Positions 8,609 to 18,125 of a DNA stretch of 37,486 bases are shown piece by piece; position 1 is the first letter of the stretch, and each line of letters opens with the position of its first letter. This DNA is from Candidatus Kuenenia stuttgartensis (GTDB lineage: Bacteria; Planctomycetota; Planctomycetia; Pirellulales; UBA1268). The stretch covers positions 1 through 37,486 of the forward strand of contig CAMCQY010000022.1 in NCBI GenBank assembly GCA_945877135.1, given 5' to 3'. Made by a program: the position numbers and the translations under genes. The notes under the pieces are model-generated. The model ran no database searches, was not told the DNA's origin, and was given only the letters and a program-made list of their open reading frames with translations.

Positions 8609-10636
8609 ATGACACAGACCCTCACGCCACCTCGCCCCGCTGCCGCCGCTCGGCCGCTCGTCGGTGACGACCGCCCTGCAGCCACGGCCGCCCAGCCGAT
8701 CGGCAGCCGCGACTGGATCGTAGAGGCCGTCTGTGGCGGCGTCATCGTCTGCTGCCTGATCGGGGCCGGATTCCTCCTGCGGTCGATCGGACGACAGCGC
8801 AACGATCTGCAGCTTGTCATGGCGGTCGAGGGGACGCAGGGCATGCCGCCGCACGTGGCCTTGGCGACGGCGGCACTCGGCACGTTCCGCGGACTGGCCA
8901 CCGACGTCCTCTGGATCCGGGCGGACGAACTGCAGGCCAAGGGGCAGTATTTCGAGGCCCAGACACTCGCCGAATGGATCACATCGCTCCAGCCACATTT
9001 TGTGAACATCTGGGGCTTCCAGGCAATCAACATGGCCTACAACATTTCGGTGATGGCCGAGGAACCGTTCGACCGCTGGGGCTGGGTGAGTCGGGGGATC
9101 GAACTGTTGCGGTCCCAGGGCATCCCGTTGAATCCCAACGCTCCCAAGCTCTACGAGGATCTTGGCTACATCCTCATGGACAAGGTCGGCGGTGACCGCG
9201 ACCGCGAGCACTGGTTTCTGAAAGCCCGGCTCGCCAGCGACATGCAGGAGGTTCTCGGTGACAAGAATCAAGGCCGCACGGGGATGGAGGTCGTGGAGGC
9301 TTTCAAGTCGGTTGCCAGTGCCCCCGACACGCTGGCGGAGCTGCTCGACCAGCATCCGGAAATCCAGCCCGTGCTCGACACGCTCGCGAAGTTCGACGCC
9401 AAGCCCGACGAGGAATTCCTGCGGATGCTCGGACTGGTCGTGATGGTCAACGCCTCCAGCGACGCCGCCGCGATGACCGGCCGCGGCATTCCGGAGGGCA
9501 CCAACAAACCCCTCGTCGGCACGCTCCAAAGCGTGCCCGAGCTTGGCAAGCCCTGCTTCGAACTCTTGATCCCCCACCTCCAAAAGAGGGTGCTCCTCGA
9601 CCGCTATCGGATGGACGCGAAAAAGATGCTCGCACTGATGGAAAAGTATGGCCCAATGGACTGGCGGCACCCGAGCGCCCAGGGCATCTACTGGATGGAG
9701 GAGGGCTATGCCAAGTCGCTCGAGAGCCGCAACCGCGAGGGACGCAACGAGTTGCTCGTGATCAAGCGGCGGCTCAACATGATCGCAGAGCTGATGCGGA
9801 CCGGCCGGATCAGTTACGACGGCGTTTCAGACCGCGTGGACCTGCTGCCCGATCCGCGATTCATCCCCGCCTATGAAGCGGCTCTCGCTGAGGCGATTCA
9901 AATGATCCAATCCGAGGCGGGCGTCAGCACGCAGTATTGGAACCGGGCAGAAGTGGACGACCTGATGAAGGGCTGGGAACGGTTTTTGAACGAGGCCACG
10001 ATCATGGCCTATATCTATGGCGACGAGCCGAAGGCCAACGAATGCTTTAAGAAGCTCGTCAGCCTCGCTCAGGACCAGGGAATGGGCGACCAGCCGATCT
10101 ACCGGGAGTCGCTCCAGGCGTTCGTGACGCTTCGCCTCGGTGACGTCATGAAACTCGATCTGAACAACACCCGGCAGTTCGTCGACGGCATGATCAACCG
10201 GGCGCTCGTGGATGGCCTCGGCCAGGGGCGGATGGACGTCTTCAACCGGTTCTTGAAGATGGCCTACAAGGTCTACGACAAGAAGTATTCGGTCAGCGAT
10301 CCAACGAAGGTCCGCGTGCAGAAACAGACCGACATCGGCTCGTTCCCCGAGCTCGTCGATGCGAGCTTCGAGGGCATGATGCGGCAAGGGAAGAGTCCGG
10401 TGCTCATGCGGGCCCGCATCTGGGCCTGGGCGCCAGAGGAACTCAAAATCCGAGCCTGGCCAAAACTCAAAGACTCGTTCACCGAGCAGGCGGTGGCCGG
10501 CGGTCTCGACCCGGCCCGGGCCTTCCCCAAGCCCAAGGGCTACGAGGATGACAAGGTGGAGGACACAAACGACTCGCCCAACGACACGATCGACACGACC
10601 GAACCTGTCGGTGCCGGCGACACAGGCCGTGGATGA
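8609..10636 (+). CDS. Membrane-anchored helical-repeat (TPR-like) protein of unknown function
   Basis: I do not recognise a named family. From the ATG at 8609 (MTQTLTPPRPAAAA) the product is 675 residues; the ORF-track start at 8537 would overlap the permease. A Pro/Ala-rich N-terminus of about 35 residues precedes one transmembrane segment (37-58, 'VEAVCGGVIVCCLIGAGFLL'). A large soluble region of alternating amphipathic helices follows. The part around residues 90-150, with 'ADELQAKGQYFEAQTLAEWI' and then 'LQPHFVNIWGFQA', has the spacing of TPR repeats. The C-terminus is Asp/Thr-rich and disordered. It lies 37 bp after the permease and is likely an operon partner. A scaffold or substrate-handling subunit of the exporter/SPFH assembly is a reasonable guess. 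No catalytic motif is visible. Confidence 0.75.
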   Translation: MTQTLTPPRPAAAARPLVGDDRPAATAAQPIGSRDWIVEAVCGGVIVCCLIGAGFLLRSIGRQRNDLQLVMAVEGTQGMPPHVALATAALGTFRGLATDVLWIRADELQAKGQYFEAQTLAEWITSLQPHFVNIWGFQAINMAYNISVMAEEPFDRWGWVSRGIELLRSQGIPLNPNAPKLYEDLGYILMDKVGGDRDREHWFLKARLASDMQEVLGDKNQGRTGMEVVEAFKSVASAPDTLAELLDQHPEIQPVLDTLAKFDAKPDEEFLRMLGLVVMVNASSDAAAMTGRGIPEGTNKPLVGTLQSVPELGKPCFELLIPHLQKRVLLDRYRMDAKKMLALMEKYGPMDWRHPSAQGIYWMEEGYAKSLESRNREGRNELLVIKRRLNMIAELMRTGRISYDGVSDRVDLLPDPRFIPAYEAALAEAIQMIQSEAGVSTQYWNRAEVDDLMKGWERFLNEATIMAYIYGDEPKANECFKKLVSLAQDQGMGDQPIYRESLQAFVTLRLGDVMKLDLNNTRQFVDGMINRALVDGLGQGRMDVFNRFLKMAYKVYDKKYSVSDPTKVRVQKQTDIGSFPELVDASFEGMMRQGKSPVLMRARIWAWAPEELKIRAWPKLKDSFTEQAVAGGLDPARAFPKPKGYEDDKVEDTNDSPNDTIDTTEPVGAGDTGRG

Positions 10637-10708
10637 GGTTCTCGCGAACGGCTACGATCGTGGGCCGCTCACACTTCCCTCCACGGCGTTTCTTTCCGGA
10701 ATCACATC

Positions 10709-11701
10709 ATGTACTTCGTACGGCGAAAGGGCAAAACCAGAGGGCCGTTGACGCTGGAGAAACTTCAGTCGCTGCGGGACCAAGACCGGCTCCGGATGCG
10801 TGACGAGATCAGTGAATCCGAGCATGGGCCATGGACCAGGCTGGCTGACATCTACGACGAACTGCTGGGTGATCCTGAAGCGAACGGCGACAACCAGGGC
10901 GACTTCGACGACGACTTTCTGATCGCGAAGCCCTCGTCACGGCGACAGTCCTCCAGGCAGACACTGGTGAACGCCAGCCCAAAACCAAGCGGGCAAAACG
11001 TCCTGTTTGGCCGCCAATTGAAGCCATGGCAAATGATCACAGCCGGTGTCGGCCTGGCATGTCTGGCGGTCCTGGCGGTCACAGCTGGGATCCTGCTGTC
11101 ACCATCTGTCAGTGCACCAAAAGATGACGATGAAACCGTCGCCGAGGAGCGATCCCCGGTGAAGGTACGCCCAGCCAATCCGCGGCCGGCTCAGGCCTCG
11201 CCGGCGAAGCCCAGCCCGCCAGCCATAGCCCAGGTAGCCTCTGCAACGCCGCGGGCCAGCGAGACGCCCACAGTACAGCCCAGCAGCATGCCAGCCCCGC
11301 CAACGGAATCGACGCCGCCAGCGACCGCCACCCCGCAGGCGGAGAGCGGTACGGCGATAGACCCGGCCAGCATCGACCACGTGGCCGGCATCCAGGCGGT
11401 TCTCACGGCCTACTACTCCGCCAGTAGCTGGGAGGAACGGTACCGCACGGCAGTACCCGGCGACGACGTGAAGAAGCTGATGAGCAGCCTGTATGAGGAC
11501 GTCGACTGGGTCTCGGTGCAGTGGAGCGTCGTCAAGATGCCCACGCAGGATGAACTCGTCGCGGCGGCCCAGGACGGCCAGCGGATCCGCGTCGACACCC
11601 TCACCAACGGCAACCCACACGCAGTTTTTCTGGCCTTCTCGCAGGGGCAGTGGCAGGTGGACTGGCTACAGAGCCTCAACCGTCTTTGGCTAAGCAAATA
11701 G
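10709..11701 (+). CDS. GYF_2 (DUF4339)-type domain membrane protein
   Basis: The 330-residue product opens with MYFVRRKGKTRGPLTLEKLQ and reaches 'PWTRLADIYDELLG' by residue 54. This is the pattern of the bacterial GYF_2/DUF4339 domain (Y-x-R…G-P-x-[ST]…L…G/D-x-[LI]…W), which is thought to bind proline-rich peptides. A basic/acidic linker leads to one transmembrane helix (about 108-130). A Pro/Ala/Thr-rich stretch of about 90 residues, probably outside the membrane, comes next. The last ~105 residues form a compact domain ('GIQAVLTAYYSASSWEERYR' onward) that I cannot name. Neighbouring proteins carry Pro-rich tails (the HflC-like C-terminus, the permease N-terminus, the 8609 N-terminus), which would suit a GYF reader. 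The gap to the preceding gene is 72 bp, so operon membership is likely but not certain. Confidence 0.7.
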   Translation: MYFVRRKGKTRGPLTLEKLQSLRDQDRLRMRDEISESEHGPWTRLADIYDELLGDPEANGDNQGDFDDDFLIAKPSSRRQSSRQTLVNASPKPSGQNVLFGRQLKPWQMITAGVGLACLAVLAVTAGILLSPSVSAPKDDDETVAEERSPVKVRPANPRPAQASPAKPSPPAIAQVASATPRASETPTVQPSSMPAPPTESTPPATATPQAESGTAIDPASIDHVAGIQAVLTAYYSASSWEERYRTAVPGDDVKKLMSSLYEDVDWVSVQWSVVKMPTQDELVAAAQDGQRIRVDTLTNGNPHAVFLAFSQGQWQVDWLQSLNRLWLSK

Positions 11702-11797
11702 CGGCAGCGGCTGGCGACTTGCGGTGCCGGTGAGGTATCATGCTGTCTTTCGCTTCCGGCTCGTTGGTGCCGGAATCCCTCTCCCCGCTCCCTCGCC

Positions 11798-12736
11798 ATG
11801 ACCGCCGCCCGCCCCAACCATTGGCTGCTCGCAGCGCTGTTTCCGCGGTGGGCTGTAGGCTGGCTGCTGGTCGCGGCCACGAGCCTGACGAACGACGCGG
11901 CTGCCGTGCAGCCGACGCCTGACGCCGCAGCCGGCCTGGCACGATCGCGGGTCTTCTCACCGGCCGAGGCGACCAGGCTCGTCGCCGCCCACCACAGCGG
12001 GCCGCTCACCGTGGATGTTCCAGCGATCGACGCCGAAACGGCGGCGATCCTTGCGGCGTGGGAGGGCGATCTTGCCATCGATCATCTCACGACACTCGAG
12101 CCCGCGGTAGCGGCAGCGCTGGGACGGCACCGCGGCCCCCTGTCGCTCTGCGGCGTGACAACGCTCTCGGTAGAGTCCGCCCGAGGGCTGGCAGGACACA
12201 GAGGGATTCTCTGGCTCGACGGCCTCCCGACGGTCAGCCCGGCGGCCGCTGGCGGGCTGGCGGATCACCAAGGACCACTGGTGATGAACGGCGTGGTGGT
12301 CCTGTTGCCGGCCGCGGGAATGGCTCTGGGGCGTCACGCCCACTGGCTCTCGCTTGCGAGACTCGACACAGTCGACCGGCCGCTCGCTCGGAGTCTCGCC
12401 AGGCATTCAGGCCCACTGTCGCTTGACGGCATCGTGCAGTTGACACCCCCCGTGGCGGCCGAACTCGCCACGCTCAAGCATCCGCTGTCGTTGGGTGGTG
12501 TTGTGAGCCTCGCGCCGCAGACGGCGGCTGCCCTTGCCGATCACCGTTCTTTGCTGGCACTCCCAAGGGTCTTTACCCTGCCGGTCGCCGTGGCTCGCAG
12601 CCTTGCCGATCATCAGGGCACGCTCTCCCTGCCGGCCGTCGACAGGCTGTCGTATGACGCTGCTGCCGCCCTCGCGCTGCACTGGAATCCACGGGCATTC
12701 AATGCCTTGGAATTCAGCGGTTCGCAGGACCACTAG
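11798..12736 (+). CDS. Secreted leucine-rich-like repeat protein, ~11 tandem 23-residue repeats
   Basis: The 312-residue product starts MTAARPNHWLLAALFPRW and has an N-terminal hydrophobic signal region that ends near 'NDAAAVQ'. From about residue 50 to the end it consists of tandem repeats of exactly 23 residues. The consensus is roughly A-x-x-L-A-x-H-x-G-P-L-S-L-x-G-[LVI]-x-x-L-[ST]-P-x-x. Successive units start AAALGRHRGPLSL, ARGLAGHRGILWL, AGGLADHQGPLVM, ARSLARHSGPLSL and ARSLADHQGTLSL. The regular leucine placement resembles short bacterial leucine-rich repeats, giving an elongated solenoid outside the cytoplasm that is probably used for binding. It overlaps the convergent TPR gene by 23 bp. 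The protein at 18126-18893 has the same repeat. The biological role is unknown. Confidence 0.75.
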   Translation: MTAARPNHWLLAALFPRWAVGWLLVAATSLTNDAAAVQPTPDAAAGLARSRVFSPAEATRLVAAHHSGPLTVDVPAIDAETAAILAAWEGDLAIDHLTTLEPAVAAALGRHRGPLSLCGVTTLSVESARGLAGHRGILWLDGLPTVSPAAAGGLADHQGPLVMNGVVVLLPAAGMALGRHAHWLSLARLDTVDRPLARSLARHSGPLSLDGIVQLTPPVAAELATLKHPLSLGGVVSLAPQTAAALADHRSLLALPRVFTLPVAVARSLADHQGTLSLPAVDRLSYDAAAALALHWNPRAFNALEFSGSQDH

Positions 12737-15700
12737 CCGGGCTCGTCGACTGCCTCTCGCCATGATTGAGAACCGCCTCCAGACCGGCGGCATCGTTGAC
12801 GAGCGAGAGGAAGGACCTCTGTAGCCTGCTCGGCAGAGGCCGCGGCGTTGCGTGGCCGCGAACGGACGCCCTCCCCATTACCGCTGCAGCGTGCGACGTG
12901 TCCCCTTCGGCGACCGCAGACCGTGCAGCCAGCCATTCCACGCGGGCAGCGACCGGATGGCGTGGCGGCAGCGTGACGGCAGCGGCAGATGCGGCTGAGA
13001 CTGCCTCAGCCGCCTTGTCAACCCGCCCGCCTTCCCACCAGAGGGCAGCAAGGTTGGCGGCCGCCGCCACGGCGGCGGCGTCTGTGGTGGACGGCTTCAT
13101 CTGTCTGACGTACGGCAGCAGATCCTGTCCGGCCTGATCGGCCGTCGCTTCCCACTGCGGGTTGGCCGCCGCCTGCTGCGCCATGGCCAGCACCACCAGA
13201 TCGTCGGCCGCCGACGAGCGGGAGGAGACCTGACCCAGACTTACCAATCGATTGGCAATGTCGACCGCTCCCGCGGCATCCCCCGACAGGCGTCGCGCCT
13301 GCGTCGCAGCGATGAGGATTCCCCTGATGAGCCCAGGCCCCAGCGGCAGTCGACTGCCAAGCGCGACACAAAGGTCATCCGACTCGTCCCGAGCGGTCTG
13401 CAGATCACCCACGTCGCTGAGCAACTGGACCGCGGAAACGCGTCCTGCCAACGCAGCGACCGCAGCCGGCAACGGTATGCGGTCCAGTTCGCCGACTGTT
13501 TTCAAGAGGCCGCGGGCCTCCTCGAGATGAACGGCCGCTGCCCCCGGTTCGCCCCGGCCCAGATCGATCCTGGCCAGCAGCAGCAGCGGCCTGGCCGCCC
13601 CCTGTGGATCGACGGCAGCATTCTTTCGGATGGTTGTCAGTGCCTGATTGGCCAGCGGCTTCGCCCGCTCGTATTCGCCACACTCGGCCAACAACGTCGC
13701 CAGACGAAACGCCGCATCGGCTACCTGCGGGTCGGTAGGGCCAAGCAATTTCCACCGTGTGCTGCCGAGCCGCTCGAGCAGTTTTTTTCCCCGAACCAGG
13801 TCCCCCTGAGAAATGGCGATCGTGGAGCTTTGGTCGAGCACGTCGGCGACGCGCCGGCTCGACTCACCAGAATCTCGAACGGCGAGGGCAAGCGCTTCCT
13901 CGCAGAACATGATCGCCTCCTGCCCGTTACCGATGACATGGGAGCTCCAGGCGGCGAGCAGCAACTGTTCGACGGTCAGCGCTGCCGGCGCTTTGGTTCC
14001 CAGCGTCCGCTGACGGGCCACGGCGGTCCGCAGCTGAAGCCCGCTTCGCGAGGCGGCAACGAACGGGGATCGCTTCACCGGCGTTGCCGCAGGAGACGCG
14101 GCTGAAGGTGGCCCCTCGTCGACTCGCTCCGCAGCCGGCGGGCTGGAACGCGTTTCGGCTGGATCGACGGCGGCGGGAACACCCCCCTCGGCCCCATTGG
14201 CAAGCGTCTCCAGGTTGCCGAGGTAGACCATCATGTTTTCCAGCCCCTGTCGGGCAGCGCCAGGCTTTTTCTTCTTTTTTGGATCACCGCCGTAGAGCCT
14301 CGTCGCCGCATCGAGGGCCCGCCGAGCCTTGTCGGCCTGGGCGCTGACGGCCGTGCCGGGGGCCAACGTGGGACCTTCATCCTGGCCCACGGCAGCCGGG
14401 CCAGCGGTCTGGTCCGGGCCTGTCTGCGTCCGTGAGACGGCGGCCCGTCCAGCGGTGTCGGCCGATTTTTTGGCAAGGATCGCGGCAAAATCGGAACCTG
14501 CGGTCGACGGGGCACGAACGGCGGCGTTCCTGCCACCCCTCACCCCATCCCCCGACTTGCCCGCCACCCGGACCTGCTCCTGACCCGCTCGCTCCGCGCG
14601 AAGCCGGGCGGCCACGGCAGCGGCATGTCCGGCTCCCCATACCGGCTGCACAAGCGCGGCCGACTCGTTCAGGATTTGCTGCATGCGGCTTGTCTGGCCA
14701 CGCGCCTGACTGAGTGTCGCCGAATGCCTGGCGATTCCAGCTATCAAAAGCGGGTCTGTGGGTTTCTTCTTTTCGGCAGCCTCCAGGGCCGCCGCCAGCC
14801 ACCTGGCAGCCGGCTCGAACTCCCGACGTTCCGCGTGCAGATCGGCCAGCCGACACAGATCACCAACATCGGCATCCGCCGCCAAGTTTTTCTGAGACTC
14901 ACTCTCACGCACCTCTGCCAGCAGCCGCGCCGCGGCGGCAGTATCGCCCCGCCTTGCCTGGATCGCTGACTGTTTCAGCAGGTAGCACAACACCCGAGGA
15001 TGGGCCCGCCCAAACGTCCGTTGATCGGCATCCACCGCACGCTGCACGAGTTTCTCGGCCTCTTCGAACTTCCCTGCCGCCTCCTGGGCCAGCGCCAACT
15101 GATACATCACGATGCCAGCCAAGGCCGGCTGTGATACCTTCACAAGGTTAGCCGCCTGCAAGACGCGGGATCGCACCGCCGCGGCCGATTCGTCCTGACT
15201 TCCCGCCGGCAGCAGCTCCTCCAGCAGTTCGAAGGCGTGGAGCAGGCTGCGGTCGTCCAGGAGCGGTCCGGTGCGTACCAGCGTGTCGAGGCAGCGGAGT
15301 GCGGCGTCGCGATCCCCCACAGCGACGGCGACATTTGCCGAACCACACAACGCCTCGCGAAGCGCGGCGATCTGCGGCTTGGTCGCCTTCGCTATGGCGG
15401 TTGCGACCTTTGCGGCCACCAGGTCATCGATCTCCGACGCCCGCCGCAGATCTCGCTGCCCACGGGCAGCGTCGGCCAGACGGACCGCCGCCACGAGCGT
15501 GGTCGGATGGCCGTCGCCGAGTGCTGTGGCGGCGATTTCGAGCCCGCGACTGTAGAGCGGGACGGCGCTGGACCAATCGAGCGTCTGCGGCCGCATGTCG
15601 GCCAACGCGATGAGCATCCCCGTCCGTTCGGCCCGCTCAGGCCCGCTCAGGCCCGCCTTGGGATCGTCCAATGCCGCAATCGATTCGCGGAGTAGTTCGA

Positions 15701-18074
15701 CCGCCTCTTCCCGCTGACCATCTCGGTATTTCTGCCATGCCGAGGCCGTGACTCCAGCGGCATCCTTCAGCCTCGCCGACCGCGCGTCGGCGGGGAGGGG
15801 CGATGCTGCCGCTGCCACGCTAGGTCGCGAGGGAACGGCCGCACTCGGCTTGGCCGGCCCGCCGGGATCGGCCTTGGAAAGCCGCCTCTCGGCAGCCTGC
15901 AGGCTCGCCGCTACCTCTCGTGCCTTGGCAAGGTTGGTCTCAGACTCCTCATCGACCGTGAGCATCTTCTTCAGCTTTGACGTATCGACGGCAACATCCT
16001 CGCCGCCGCCAGCATCGCCGACCGACTTACCCATGGCTGCCTCGCCTGCCACCGCCCGCTCGAGGTATCTGCGGGCGATTTCGGCTTCGCCGCGGGTCTC
16101 ATGAATCTGGGCAAGCTTTTTGAGAAGTTTGATCGTGTCTGTCTGCGGCGTGGCCGGGTCAGCGTCGTAGGCGGCCAGCAGCCGGGTCATCAGCGGCAAG
16201 GCCGCATCGTTCTGCCGCAGCGCCAGTCGCACCAGCGCCAGCGGCTTGAGCGTCGCGATCGTCACTGGGTGATCGGGACCGACACTCGCCTCCCAGATCG
16301 CCAGACCGCGAGCGAGCGACTCCTCCGCCTGCTCGTTAGCCCCGATCGCACGGTAGCTGACTGCCAGCGGCACCAGAATGGCGGCCACCTCGGGGTCGGT
16401 AGCCGATCGCACCTGCTCCACGATCTCGATCGCCTTCTGGTAAAGCGCCACCGCATCGGGGTGGTTCCCGGCCGCCTGCCGGGCATTGGCCAGCCTGACC
16501 ATCACGTCGGCGACCCGTTCATGCTGCTGCCCAAACTGCTGCTGCCGGAGACCGATCAGGGCAGCGCGGGTTTCCATCGCCCGATCGGCGTTCCCCGTCC
16601 GCTCCTCGAGCCCCGCCACCCCCTCCACCAAAGCGCAGAGGTCTCCCTCGAAGGCATCACTTCGCCGCGCGACGCCCCGGTCGATGAGCGTCTTGAGAAT
16701 TCCGGCCGACGTAGCGAGGTCTCCCGCCTGTGCTGCACACGCACCCGCCTCGGCAAGCAGGGCGAGCGTTTCGGCATGGAAGGGGCCACGGACTCGTTTT
16801 GACACCGCAAGCGCATGGTCGAGCAACGGCAACGCCGCTTTGGTGTCGCCACTGCCCAGCAGACAACGCCCGAGGCCAGCCTCGTCTGCGGCCCGGTCTG
16901 GATGATCGGCACCGAGTAATTTGGTGTCGAGTTCCAGGGCCCGTCGAAAGAGTTCGGCCGCCGGGCCGAGATCCTGACCCTCGAGATGCACCTCGGCCGC
17001 CGCCCGCAGGGCTGCCGCCGCCTGCGGATCGTCACGGGCAACGAGCGGCTCGATCGCCGACACGATCGGCCCGCAGGCTGCCTGAGCCGCAGCCGTGTCG
17101 CCCCGCATCCCATCAAGCTTCAACAGCAGCAACGAGTCGATCAACACCGCCGCATGGCCTTCACCCAAGAGCTTCCGATCGGTCGACCGCGCCCGCTCGA
17201 GAGACACTCCCGCGGCGTCGAGGTCTCCGCATTCGGCCTGCAGTTCAGCCAGTTGCCGTAACGCACTCGCGACGGCAGGTGGATCGGCGCGGGCCCGTTC
17301 ATGGGTCGTGATCGCCGTGGCCAGCGGCTCGATCGCGGCTGCCGCATTGCCCTGCCAGGCCTGGGCCCGCGCGAGTAGCGTGGCGGTCGCCAAGACCTCC
17401 GCCAGCCGGCCTGCCCGCTGCTGCCGTCGCTTCAGCAACTGCTCCAATTCCGCCTGACCGGCGGCGGACTCACCAAGCCCGAAGTGCACCTCAGCCAACC
17501 GCTCCAGTGCCGCCTCTGTCGACGGATGACCTGGTCCGACCGACTTGCCGAAGAGTTCGACCGCCTTGGTGAGCAGGTCTGCAGCCGGCTCGAATATCCC
17601 CACACCCATCTGCGCTCTGGCTAGCAGCACAAGCGCGGCGGCAGTCTCCACCGGCGAGACCTCCCTGCCTTCGGCCGTCAGAGCATCGCGCAGGGCGACC
17701 GCTTTCCGCAGTGGGTTCTGAGCCTCTGCACACTGACCGTTCTCCAGGAGGATCAGACCAGCCAGATCGAGCACGGGCAGCGTATCGGGATGGTTGTCGC
17801 CAAGCGTCTTCTTGATCAGCGTGTTGGCCACCCGCAGGTCGGCGAGTGCCTCGGTAATCTGTCCGGCCTCCCGCTTCCGCTGGGCGTCGCGCAGGCACTG
17901 GGCAACCCGCACGCCAGTTTCCAGGTCAGCCTCGCCCGGGGCTGCGGCTGGCGGCTGGGCAGCCGCATCAGAAATGGTCATCGCCAGCAGACAGCAGCAC
18001 CCGGCAGCAAGCTTCGACCAACTGGCTGCCCGGGCCGAGACCGTCTTGCGGATTGTCGTGATCGGCGCGATCAT
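12714..18074 (-). CDS. Giant secreted tetratricopeptide-repeat protein (1786 aa)
   Basis: The start at 18074 (MIAPITTIRKTVSARA) gives a basic N-terminus, a hydrophobic stretch (LAAGCCCLLAMTI) and an Ala-rich cleavage region 'DAAAQPPA', which looks like a signal peptide. The rest is mostly TPR-type helix pairs. Many are of the 42-residue kinesin-light-chain style, recognisable by 'LLGADHPDRAADEAGLGRCL', 'GPDHPVTIATLKPLALVRLA' and 'LGDGHPTTLVAAVRLADAAR'. Three parts can be distinguished. The first is a TPR block of about residues 45-670. After a charged linker (about 680-790) comes a second TPR block to about 1210. After a low-complexity Ala/Lys/Pro-rich linker ('PKKKKKPGAAR' included) comes a third helical block of about 1430-1750. 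No enzyme domain is seen. It is likely a periplasmic scaffold. The start is 51 bp from the divergent repeat protein gene at 18126; the 3' end overlaps the other one. Confidence 0.85.
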   Translation of the reverse strand: MIAPITTIRKTVSARAASWSKLAAGCCCLLAMTISDAAAQPPAAAPGEADLETGVRVAQCLRDAQRKREAGQITEALADLRVANTLIKKTLGDNHPDTLPVLDLAGLILLENGQCAEAQNPLRKAVALRDALTAEGREVSPVETAAALVLLARAQMGVGIFEPAADLLTKAVELFGKSVGPGHPSTEAALERLAEVHFGLGESAAGQAELEQLLKRRQQRAGRLAEVLATATLLARAQAWQGNAAAAIEPLATAITTHERARADPPAVASALRQLAELQAECGDLDAAGVSLERARSTDRKLLGEGHAAVLIDSLLLLKLDGMRGDTAAAQAACGPIVSAIEPLVARDDPQAAAALRAAAEVHLEGQDLGPAAELFRRALELDTKLLGADHPDRAADEAGLGRCLLGSGDTKAALPLLDHALAVSKRVRGPFHAETLALLAEAGACAAQAGDLATSAGILKTLIDRGVARRSDAFEGDLCALVEGVAGLEERTGNADRAMETRAALIGLRQQQFGQQHERVADVMVRLANARQAAGNHPDAVALYQKAIEIVEQVRSATDPEVAAILVPLAVSYRAIGANEQAEESLARGLAIWEASVGPDHPVTIATLKPLALVRLALRQNDAALPLMTRLLAAYDADPATPQTDTIKLLKKLAQIHETRGEAEIARRYLERAVAGEAAMGKSVGDAGGGEDVAVDTSKLKKMLTVDEESETNLAKAREVAASLQAAERRLSKADPGGPAKPSAAVPSRPSVAAAASPLPADARSARLKDAAGVTASAWQKYRDGQREEAVELLRESIAALDDPKAGLSGPERAERTGMLIALADMRPQTLDWSSAVPLYSRGLEIAATALGDGHPTTLVAAVRLADAARGQRDLRRASEIDDLVAAKVATAIAKATKPQIAALREALCGSANVAVAVGDRDAALRCLDTLVRTGPLLDDRSLLHAFELLEELLPAGSQDESAAAVRSRVLQAANLVKVSQPALAGIVMYQLALAQEAAGKFEEAEKLVQRAVDADQRTFGRAHPRVLCYLLKQSAIQARRGDTAAAARLLAEVRESESQKNLAADADVGDLCRLADLHAERREFEPAARWLAAALEAAEKKKPTDPLLIAGIARHSATLSQARGQTSRMQQILNESAALVQPVWGAGHAAAVAARLRAERAGQEQVRVAGKSGDGVRGGRNAAVRAPSTAGSDFAAILAKKSADTAGRAAVSRTQTGPDQTAGPAAVGQDEGPTLAPGTAVSAQADKARRALDAATRLYGGDPKKKKKPGAARQGLENMMVYLGNLETLANGAEGGVPAAVDPAETRSSPPAAERVDEGPPSAASPAATPVKRSPFVAASRSGLQLRTAVARQRTLGTKAPAALTVEQLLLAAWSSHVIGNGQEAIMFCEEALALAVRDSGESSRRVADVLDQSSTIAISQGDLVRGKKLLERLGSTRWKLLGPTDPQVADAAFRLATLLAECGEYERAKPLANQALTTIRKNAAVDPQGAARPLLLLARIDLGRGEPGAAAVHLEEARGLLKTVGELDRIPLPAAVAALAGRVSAVQLLSDVGDLQTARDESDDLCVALGSRLPLGPGLIRGILIAATQARRLSGDAAGAVDIANRLVSLGQVSSRSSAADDLVVLAMAQQAAANPQWEATADQAGQDLLPYVRQMKPSTTDAAAVAAAANLAALWWEGGRVDKAAEAVSAASAAAVTLPPRHPVAARVEWLAARSAVAEGDTSHAAAVMGRASVRGHATPRPLPSRLQRSFLSLVNDAAGLEAVLNHGERQSTSPASGPANR

Positions 18075-18125
18075 GAATGGGTACTCGCGTTGCGTTGTGT
18101 CTGCCGTTTACAAGCCCAGGCTCCC

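Noticed and set aside
8029-9670. Minus-strand ORFs of 334 and 414 residues
   Set aside because: Both are opposite the permease and the helical-repeat protein and lack motifs.
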